From Palsa-504 sp963839095 (GTDB taxonomy: Bacteria; Actinomycetota; Actinomycetes; Streptosporangiales; Streptosporangiaceae): a DNA stretch of 64,000 nucleotides. Below are positions 57,829 through 64,000 of the stretch, in pieces; positions within the stretch are counted from its first letter, which is position 1; the number at the start of each line of letters is the position of its first letter. The stretch lies in assembly GCA_963839095.1 (NCBI GenBank), contig CAWIUF010000053.1:496001-560000 (forward strand). Direction: 5' to 3'. Both the position numbers and the translations under genes were made by a program. Below the pieces are notes generated by a model. That model was not told the origin of the DNA, made no database searches, and saw nothing but the letters and a program-made list of their open reading frames with translations.

Positions 57829-58449
57829 TCAGTCCGGGACGTTGACGCCGAGGCTGATGTTGAACCCTGCGCCGTGGCGGGCCAGGCCCATCAGCAGCAG
57901 GCCCGCTCCCTCCAGCCAGTGCGCCATCGTCAGGTCTCCCGTGTCCAGCGGGCGCAGCCCGAGGCTCTCGATGAACGCCGACACGCTTGCCTTGGCGTGC
58001 GCGTCGTCGCCGGCGATGAGCACGTCCAGCGGGCGGCCCTGGGCCAGGACGTGGCCGAAGACGGTGTTGAACGCCTTCACGACGTGCGCGCTGGCCGGGG
58101 CTGCCTTGGCGATCTCCTGAGCGCCGGAAGTGCCGTCCGGGGTGACCAGCCCGGCGGCGTCAGCGTTGAAGGTGTTGGAGATGTCGATGATGACCTTGCC
58201 GGCCAGCGCGTCCCCGTACTGGGCGACAACCTGCGCGGCGCTGGGGTAGGGCACCGCGAGGATGACGATGTCGCCGGCCGGGGCGGTGCCGAATGTCCCG
58301 GCCGTGGCGCCGCTGCCCAGCGCGGCGGCCAGGTCCTTGGCCTTGGCCGCGTCGCGGCCGATGACCTCGACTGCGTTGCCGCCCTCGACCGCACGGGCGG
58401 CTATGGCGCGGGCCATGCCCCCCAGGCCGATGAAGCTGATGCTGCTCAT
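57829..58449 (-). CDS. NADPH:F420 oxidoreductase-like NAD(P)-binding protein
   Basis: 206 residues. The Rossmann opening is ISFIGLGGMARAIAARAVEG, then EVIGRDAAKAKDLAAALG, GDIVILAVPYPSAAQVVAQY, GKVIIDISNTFN and HVVKAFNTVFGHVLAQG, then DVLIAGDDAHAKASVSAFIE. This is the F420-dependent NADP reductase (Fno) fold. Many such proteins are general NADP-binding reductases, so F420 use is likely from the LLM neighbour but not certain. It lies between SDR and LLM genes, gaps 79 and 235 bp. Confidence 0.87.
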   Translation of the reverse strand: MSSISFIGLGGMARAIAARAVEGGNAVEVIGRDAAKAKDLAAALGSGATAGTFGTAPAGDIVILAVPYPSAAQVVAQYGDALAGKVIIDISNTFNADAAGLVTPDGTSGAQEIAKAAPASAHVVKAFNTVFGHVLAQGRPLDVLIAGDDAHAKASVSAFIESLGLRPLDTGDLTMAHWLEGAGLLLMGLARHGAGFNISLGVNVPD

Positions 58450-58528
58450 GGACGGGTGCTCACTTTCTGTAGTCTGGGATGACTTTTGTTTTCAAGGGAT
58501 ATGGGGCCGGCTGCCCGGCCGGGTGGCG

Positions 58529-59263
58529 TCAGATGTGACTGAACCCGCCGTCGACGACCAGGTTCGCGCCGGTGATGAAGCTGGCGTCCGAAGAGGCGAG
58601 GAACAGCGCGGTGGACGCGATCTCTTCGCTGGTCCCCAGCCGTCCCAGGGGGATGGCGGAGGTGATCTGCTCCCGGAATTCCGGGGTGACGGTACTGAAG
58701 AGCGCGGTGTCGATCGAGCCGGGACTGATGACGTTCACCCGGATGCCGCGGTCCTTCAGCTCCGCAGCCCAGGTGCGCGCGAGTGAGCGAACGGCTGCCT
58801 TGCTGGCCGAGTACACCCCGGCGCCGGGGATGCCCTTGGTCGCGCTGGTCGTGCCATTCAAGATGACCGACGCGCCGTCGCTCATCAACGGCAGCAGGTA
58901 CTGAACGGTGAACACGGTGCCCCGGAAGTTGACGGCGACGAGCGTGTCGAACGAATCCGGCGTGATGCTGCCCAGCGGGTCGGATACCGAGCCGACGCCG
59001 GCGCTGGCGAACAGGACGTCGACTCGTCCGTGATGCTCCCGCACGGTCTCGGCCAGGCGGGCGAGGTCGTTCAGGTTTCCTGAGTCCGCCTGCACGCCCG
59101 TTACGTTGTGGCCGATGGCGGTGACCGCCTCGTCCACTTTGTCTTTGCGTCGACCGGTGATGAACACGTGGGCGCCTTCAGCCACGAAGAGCTTGGCCGT
59201 TGCTAGCGCCATCCCAGACGTCGCTCCGGTGATCACTGCGACCTTGCCATCGAGCTTGTACAT
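58529..59263 (-). CDS. Classical SDR oxidoreductase (FabG-like)
   Basis: 244 residues, intact. The cofactor motif TGATSGMALATAKLFVAEG has Met where Ile/Leu-Gly is usual (TGxxxGxA kept). The catalytic Ser is in VILNGTTSATKG and Tyr/Lys in VYSASKAAVRSLARTW. The end reads ASFITGANLVVDGGFSHI. It reduces or oxidises a carbonyl/alcohol pair. It is the first long gene behind the triple operator and a 38-residue small gene, so it is probably the main target of the divergent TetR repressor. Confidence 0.9.
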   Translation of the reverse strand: MYKLDGKVAVITGATSGMALATAKLFVAEGAHVFITGRRKDKVDEAVTAIGHNVTGVQADSGNLNDLARLAETVREHHGRVDVLFASAGVGSVSDPLGSITPDSFDTLVAVNFRGTVFTVQYLLPLMSDGASVILNGTTSATKGIPGAGVYSASKAAVRSLARTWAAELKDRGIRVNVISPGSIDTALFSTVTPEFREQITSAIPLGRLGTSEEIASTALFLASSDASFITGANLVVDGGFSHI

Positions 59264-59353
59264 GGTGAACTGGCCTTTCTGTCGGTTGTGGTTCGTGTTT
59301 GGTGCCTGGCGCCGCGATCGGTCCTGTCACCGGGCGCCACCCGCCATGGGCTG

Positions 59354-59470
59354 TCAGATCAGTTCGCCGGCGATCTCGTCGAGGGGCTCGGGCGAAGCGG
59401 CCAGGCGCGCTCCTGCGGCCCGCGCGGCCGCTGAGGCGCCTGCGGCCCCGGGGGGCTCCATAGCGCTCAT
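59354..59470 (-). CDS. Small 38-residue protein upstream of SDR
   Basis: ATG 59470 follows GAGGAG at 8 nt. The product MSAMEPPGAAGASAAARAAG continues to LDEIAGELI, Ala-rich with an acidic amphipathic end. No family. The well-placed ribosome site and position at the head of the TetR-controlled operon support a real small gene or leader; its function is unknown. Confidence 0.5.
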   Translation of the reverse strand: MSAMEPPGAAGASAAARAAGARLAASPEPLDEIAGELI

Positions 59471-59509
59471 CTGCTTCACTCCTCGTGCGGTCAAGTCAGA
59501 GCGCCAAGA

Positions 59510-59582
59510 TGAGGCACCCCTCCGGTCGTTGCTGCCTACCTAAACGGAGGGGTGCCTCACTCTATTCCGGAGGGGCACCTCA
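59510..59582. promoter_or_regulatory. Triple operator between TetR and SDR cassette
   Basis: TGAGGCACCCCTCCG (59510-59524) and CGGAGGGGTGCCTCA (59545-59559) are perfect 15-bp inverted repeats. CGGAGGGGCACCTCA (59568-59582) is a third copy with two changes. They lie in the 333-bp gap between the small gene and the divergent TetR gene. Confidence 0.78.
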
Positions 59583-59803
59583 GGTTGGCAGAAGTTTTCG
59601 GGCCCCGGGCACCGGACGTCATGCTCGCGGGAGGGCCACCGGGATCGTCAGCCAGATAGCGGGCGCTATAGCGCTCTCGCATGCCGTCAGCGACGTCGCG
59701 CGCGATCATGCCGGCGAGCTCACCGAGGTCAACCGCGCTCTGACGGGTTCCTGAGCGGCGCAGAAAGGGAGGCCGCCCTCAGTATCGCCGGTAAACTGAC
59801 GAA

Positions 59804-60466
59804 GTGAGTCGTAGCGACGTTGAGCAGATGCGAAGGCCCCTGCGCCGCGACGCCCGGGAGCGCCGAGACAAGCTCCTCGCCGCGGCGCAGCGCGAATTCG
59901 CCGCACACGGCGTGGATGCCTCCCTGGAGAAGATCGCACGCGACGCCGGCGTTGCCATCGGTACCCTGTACCGCCACTTCCCGACGCGCCTGGACCTGCT
60001 CATGGCCGCCTTCCAGCCCCGGCTTCAGGAGTTCCTCGACGGGGCCAACAAGGCCCTGGAGATGGACGACCCGTGGGAAGGGCTCGTGTACTACCTGGAG
60101 CACCTGTTCGGCATGCAGGCAGGAGACCGGGGTTTCAACGACTTCCTCTCCCGCCGCTTCACCGACAGTGCCGAGACCGAGCGCATCCACGACGAGATGT
60201 GCCAACAGATCGTGGACATGCTCACCCGGGCCCAAGAAGCCGGCGAGGCTCGCCGCGATATCACCCTGGCCAACATCGTCAACCTGATCTGGTCCAACGG
60301 CCGGATCATCGAGGCCACCAGCGCCACGGCGCCCAACGCCTGGCGGCGTTACCTCTACCTCATGCTCGACGCCTACCGGGCTGAGCGGGCACATCCGATC
60401 CCCGAGCCGCCGATGACGTACGAGCAGCTGTACGACGCCATGGTCCATCTCAGCAAGACGGAGTAG
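59804..60466 (+). CDS. TetR family transcriptional regulator
   Basis: 220 residues from a GTG. The HTH reads RDKLLAAAQREFAAHGVDAS, LEKIARDAGVAIGTLYRHFP and TRLDLLMAAF. The ligand domain has a C-terminal TATAPNAWRRYLYLMLDAYR-like end, as in SCO-type TetR proteins that pair with SDR or LLM genes. It is divergent from the SDR/F420 cassette; the repeats at 59510-59582 are its likely binding sites. The inducer is unknown. Confidence 0.92.
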   Translation: MSRSDVEQMRRPLRRDARERRDKLLAAAQREFAAHGVDASLEKIARDAGVAIGTLYRHFPTRLDLLMAAFQPRLQEFLDGANKALEMDDPWEGLVYYLEHLFGMQAGDRGFNDFLSRRFTDSAETERIHDEMCQQIVDMLTRAQEAGEARRDITLANIVNLIWSNGRIIEATSATAPNAWRRYLYLMLDAYRAERAHPIPEPPMTYEQLYDAMVHLSKTE

Positions 60467-60502
60467 GCGCGACCGCCCTGCTGTCCAGCTGATCCAGCCT
60501 CC

Positions 60503-60917
60503 ATGACGCCGTTCGCGACCGGCTGGCTTTCTACAGCTGACCGTCGAGGGAACGCCAAGCAAGCCCGTAAGCGCGTTAGCGCCGACGTTATCGTCCGCGA
60601 TTCGTCCGGTCGCATCCTCCTGGTCGATCCCACCTACAAGCCGGACTGGGACCTGCCCGGCGGGATGGCCGAGGCCAACGAGCCCACCTCACGGACCCTG
60701 GGACGACCTCCTCAACTTCATCTTCGACGGCGGCACCCTGAGCGACGACAACATCAAAGGGCTGCGACTTGTCGACAGCGAACTGCGCGCTTTTGAGTTC
60801 TGCGACGAAGGCCAGGCCAAGGAACGCCTCCGCCCCTACGTCTGGCGCAGGGCAAGCGCCGCACTGGAAGCACTGGAAACCGGCCGGGCACGGTACCTGC
60901 AGGACGGGTACGCCTAA
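60503..60917 (+). pseudogene. NUDIX hydrolase with internal deletion
   Basis: The N-terminal part reads VSADVIVRDSSGRILLVDPT, YKPDWDLPGGMAEANEPTSR: the start of the fold up to the first glycine of the Nudix box. In another frame the C-terminal part continues WDDLLNFIFDGGTLSDDNIK, LRAFEFCDEGQAKERLRPYV and the end ARYLQDGYA. The metal-binding REUxEE helix and about 60 residues between are missing, so the product would be inactive. It is 36 bp after the TetR gene. Confidence 0.75.
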
Positions 60918-61477
60918 GCCGACTCAAGAACGATGTACCTCGCTTGTACCTGGCATCTGCCCGTCTTGTACCTGGTGCGCATCGACCTCGATCACGACCG
61001 CATGGATCGCGCCGGGGATAGCCCGCAGGGTCAGCACGGATTCAGCACCAGGCCGGGAAACGATGGGAAATAACCGGCACGAACCGGACAATAAAGACAC
61101 GAGAATAGGCCGCCCAACTCGATAGTCCGGCGGCCCGTTCCAGTCGAGACTGACCAGAGAAATCGCAGGTCAGCGCCTAATTTACCCCTTAAGCAGCTGC
61201 CGGGCCATCACCATGCGCTGGATCTGGTTGGTGCCTTCGTAGATCTGGGTGATCGTAGACCAGCGGGCAGGTTCCGCAGGTAGCTGGCGGGTCGGGGGTG
61301 GAGTGCCAGCACGGATTCAGCACCGGTTTCCAGGGGCCATCGCGCCGGGTCGCGCCGCACCTGTCCTCGGTCCGCGCCCTCGCTGCGGGAATCTCGCGAG
61401 ATTCCCGGCATGCCGGCGATATCCTCTATCGAGGAAGTCATCCGATCGCCAGTTCGAATACGGAGATCTTCACGACG
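60918..61477. repeat. Gene-free region with 18-bp direct repeats around ACAD tail D
   Basis: About 560 bp without a supported gene. Perfect 18-bp direct repeats CAGCACGGATTCAGCACC lie at 61032-61049 and 61307-61324. Between them lies the acyl-CoA dehydrogenase tail D (61190-61275). An AT-richer patch (61070-61120) and three GTACCT words spaced about 18-20 bp apart (60934-60980) are also present. Long frames on the minus strand here only mirror the helicase gene. Confidence 0.6.
61190..61275 (-). pseudogene. Acyl-CoA dehydrogenase C-terminal tail, copy D
   Basis: The minus strand reads RWSTITQIYEGTNQIQRMVM then ARQLLKG and stop. Further upstream, in a shifted frame, it reads ASYLRNLPA, which may be more of the same enzyme. 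Copies B and D share about 20 bp past the tail (AGCGGGCAG..TTCC..GCAGGT), so they derive from a common longer unit. Confidence 0.73.
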
Positions 61478-63738
61478 GTGGCGCGCGAGGCAGAACTGAC
61501 AAGGCCCTCGGAACCGGTGACGGCTGAGGGAGAGCCCCTTGAAGCCGGGCCTCTCCGCCCAGGGAAGGTGGCCCGAGCCGTCGTCTCCGACGGCCACGCG
61601 GTCCACGCTGCCATCGAGGCGGTCCTGGCCGCGCCGGGAGAGTCCCGCGAGGTCGCGCGCCGGGCGTACGAGGCGGTGCGCGACCGGCACATCGCCGACG
61701 CGCTGGCCGTCATGCCGGTCGACCGGCTCCGGGACCTCATCCAGAAGAAGATCACGTTCGCCCCCCTGATAGACGCGGGCATCGCGACGGTCGGCGCGGT
61801 CCTCGCGACCGGACGGGACGGGCTCAGGCGAATCCCCGGGGTTCGCCGCAAGGCGGCCAAGCGGATCATGGCCGCCGCCGCGCAGACGCGGGAGTCCGTC
61901 GAGGGGGCCACCCGCGTTCGCATCGACCCGGACGCCCGGACCCCCGAGCAGACCGCGCTGGTCGCTGCGCTGCGCCGTTACGAGCGCTCCAGGTCCGCGC
62001 TCAAGGGACCGGACCTGAGCCCGCTGGCCAGCGAGATCGGGAGCCGTCTGGGCCGGGCCGCGCGCGGGGCGAGCCGACCGAGAATGCTCTTCACGTTCTC
62101 CGGGCGGAAGAAGCTGGAAGCCCGTGATGCTCTCGCCGAGCTGGATGCCATCCTCAGCTCCAAGCCGGTCACCACGGCCCGCAAGCGGCTGGCCAGGGCC
62201 GAGGCCGAGCTGGAGAAGGCCGGCAAAGAACAGCGGGTCACCCGGCTGTGGAACGACTACCTCGCCCGCCCCGTCACCTACAACGGCCTGCTGATCGATG
62301 TCGCGGAACTCGATCCGGCGCGGGAGGCCAGCCAGGGCTTCCTGCCCGCTGACATCGCCGAGCAAGTCCGCGTCCTGCCCCTTGACCAGTCTCTCCTCAA
62401 GACGTCGCTGCGCGGCTACCAGGCCTTCGGCGCGAAGTTCGCCCTGGTCCAGGAGCGGGTGATCATCGGCGACGAGATGGGCCTGGGCAAGACGATGCAG
62501 TCACTCGCCGCGATGTGCCATCTAGCCGCCAAGGGCGCGACGCACTTCCTGGTCGTCTGCCCGGCGAGCGTGGTCATCAACTGGACGCGCGAGGTGGAGC
62601 GGCACACGATGCTCGAGGCCCGCCGGCTCCACCTGCCCGGCGCGAAGCGGCAGGCCGCCGAGCAGGAGTGGGCGGCCAAGGGCGGCGTCGCTGTCACGAC
62701 GTTCGAGGCGCTGCGCGCCATGCCAGCAGACCTGGACGTCCCGATAGCGATGATGGTCGTCGACGAGGCGCACTACGCGAAGAACCCGACCGCGTTGCGC
62801 ACCCAGGCGGTCAGCGAGTGGGTGGGCCGGAGCAGGCGGGCCCTGTTCCTGACCGGGACGCCGATGGAGAACAAGGTGGAGGAGTTCCGGGTGCTGGTCG
62901 GGCACCTGCGCCCGGATGTCGCCGAGAACCTGGACCATCGCGGACGAGGCGCTGGACGGCACCAGGTTCCGGGAGCGGGTGGCGCCGGTTTACCTGCGGC
63001 GCAACGAGGAGGACGTGCTCAGCGAGCTGCCGGCCCGGCTGGAGACGCAGGAATGGGTGGCGCTCGAGGGAGCGGCGCTGCGCGCGTACCGGAAGGCGGT
63101 CATCGAAGGGAACTTCATGGCCATGCGCCGGGCCGCGTTCGACCCGGGCACGGTGAAGGGATCGCAGAAGCTCCGGCGGCTGGTGGAGATCGTCAGCGAG
63201 GCCGCCGACGGCGGGCGCAAGGTCATCGTGTTCTCGTACTTCCGCGACGTGCTGGAGACGGTGACCGAGGTACTGGCCGGGCGAGACGGCGTCCCCGGCG
63301 TGCTCGTCATCGGCCCGCTGACCGGGGACATCCCGCCGGCTGACCGCCAGGCGATGGTGGACGAGCTCACCAGCGCCAAGCGGCCCGGCGGTGCTGGTCG
63401 CCCAGATCCAGGCGGGCGGCGTGGGCCTGAACATCCAGGCCGCGTCCGTGGTCGTCATCGCCGAGCCGCAACTGACGCCGTCGATCGAGGAGCAGGCGAT
63501 CGCCCGCGCGCACCGGATGGGCCAGGTCCGCCGCGTGGACGTGCACCGGCTGCTGTGCGAGGACAGCGTCGACCAGCGAGTCCTCGAACTGCTGGCCGCC
63601 AAGCGCGAGGCGTTCGACGAGTACGCGCGCCGCAGCGACATGGCGAACGCGGCGCCGGACGCGGTAGGCACCGGCTCCGAGGCCGAACTGCGGCACGCGA
63701 TCGTGGCGGCGGAACGCGCACGGCTCAAGGCGGCGTGA
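61478..63738 (+). CDS. SNF2-family DEAD/DEAH-like helicase, frameshifted
   Basis: About 754-residue Swi2/Snf2 ATPase. The N-terminal region of about 280 residues includes a helix-hairpin-helix-like stretch (DGLRRIPGVRRKAAKRIM). The ATPase follows: LRGYQAFGAKFALVQERVII, GDEMGLGKTMQSLAAM (motif I), VVDEAHYAKN (II) and LFLTGTPMEN (III). After a shift near 62940 it reads RVAPVYLRRNEEDVLSELPA and KVIVFSYFRDVLETVTEV. After another near 63385 it reads AQIQAGGVGLNIQAASVVVI and ARAHRMGQVRRVDVHRLL (VI). Each shift is one base. The GTG at 61478 is the likeliest start. It probably remodels DNA-protein complexes in repair; it could be part of a defence locus, but no partner is seen. Confidence 0.88.
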
Positions 63739-63740
63739 CA

Positions 63741-63774
63741 AGCGTGGAGCCCGGACTCGTCCGGGCTCCACGCT
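63741..63774. terminator. Bidirectional terminator
   Basis: Perfect 15-bp stem AGCGTGGAGCCCGGA / TCCGGGCTCCACGCT with a 4-nt loop, between the SNF2 stop and the convergent membrane gene. Confidence 0.85.
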
Positions 63775-63792
63775 GTTCGGCGTGGTTGCGAG

Positions 63793-64000
63793 CTAGGCAG
63801 CGGCCGGCCCCGGGGCGACGGAATTCCGGCCGGCTTCGGCCTGCCGGGTAGTGGCCGAGATGATCGGGGAAGGCCGGAATCCCTTAACGGTGAGCCAGAT
63901 GCCGAGGAACGCTTCCCAGAGAGCCTCCGGGAGCGTCAGGAGGACGGCCGTCGTGGAGACCTGCGGGAAGAGCCCGAACAGCTCGGCGGTCGCCGCCGCG
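63793..64000 (-). CDS. DUF4386-like membrane protein, cut by window edge
   Basis: Only the C-terminal 68 residues are in the window: LFGLFPQVSTTAVLLTLPEA, LWEAFLGIWLTVKGFRPSPI, then a polar Ala-rich tail and stop. The last-helix pattern (LPEALWE...GIWLxxKGF) is that of DUF4386 integral membrane proteins common in actinomycetes. The function is unknown. Confidence 0.7.
   Translation of the reverse strand, partial: AAATAELFGLFPQVSTTAVLLTLPEALWEAFLGIWLTVKGFRPSPIISATTRQAEAGRNSVAPGPAAA

Noticed and set aside
61208..62365. Long minus-strand frame opposite the SNF2 gene
   Set aside because: Arg/Gly/Asp-rich shadow of the helicase; only the 61190-61275 tail in a different frame is family-like.
61478..63738. 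SNF2 helicase as part of an anti-phage defence island
   Set aside because: No nuclease, methyltransferase or other defence partner is adjacent; neighbours are a NUDIX remnant and a DUF4386-like membrane gene.

Overview
The window is very GC-rich DNA with dense genes, GTG/TTG starts, an ECF sigma factor, F420-type enzymes (luciferase-like oxidoreductase, NADPH:F420-reductase-like protein), a Ser/Thr kinase, many TetR/MarR/LacI regulators, a secreted chitinase and natural-product genes. This points to a filamentous or soil actinomycete (Actinomycetota). The genus cannot be read from the sequence. No rRNA, tRNA, CRISPR array, transposase or integrase was seen.

Layout. 0-7.3 kb: MFS transporter, class I fumarase overlapping class II fumarase, Ser/Thr kinase. 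7.3-15.1 kb: lytic-transglycosylase-like protein with a decayed duplicate, acyl-CoA ligase, ndk-pip pair, secreted SGNH hydrolase, two-component system. 15.3-19.9 kb: a tightly coupled five-gene operon (histidine phosphatase, phosphosulfolactate-synthase-like ComA, VOC protein, membrane acyltransferase, AMP-ligase) closed by a strong terminator. 20-34 kb: a patchwork of small regulator-target pairs with visible operators (TetR, TetR/SDR, MarR/azoreductase), an alkylation-repair group (ECF sigma, Ogt, Ada metal-binding domain), a PaaK-like ligase and many gene fragments. 34.5-40 kb: MFS, chitinase, second SGNH hydrolase, zinc-ribbon membrane protein. 40.3-49.9 kb: the most interesting region, a compact natural-product-like cluster: MFS exporter, HK97-fold encapsulin-like shell protein, sulfotransferase, aldo/keto reductase, NRPS-like A-T-R reductase, DauA-like FAD oxidoreductase and a Cys/Met-type PLP enzyme. 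50-55.4 kb: LacI regulator, then an amino-acid ABC importer and a gamma-glutamyltranspeptidase, heavily broken by indels. 56.7-60.5 kb: TetR-controlled cassette of F420/NADP oxidoreductases. 61.5-63.7 kb: SNF2 helicase. The right edge cuts a DUF4386-like membrane protein.

The cluster at 40-50 kb fits the published idea of Family 3 (natural-product) encapsulins. The A-T-R enzyme would release an amino-acid-derived aldehyde, the aldo/keto reductase could reduce it, the sulfotransferase could sulfate the alcohol, and the shell could hold the reactive steps. This is inference from gene content. The ComA operon at 15-20 kb is a second candidate system, possibly building an acylated C3-sulfonate.

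Two features affect reading. First, many otherwise well-conserved genes carry single-base frameshifts (worst at 2.1-7.3 kb and 51-55.4 kb), which look more like sequence error than decay. Second, orphan gene ends recur, including four same-strand copies of an acyl-CoA dehydrogenase C-terminal tail.
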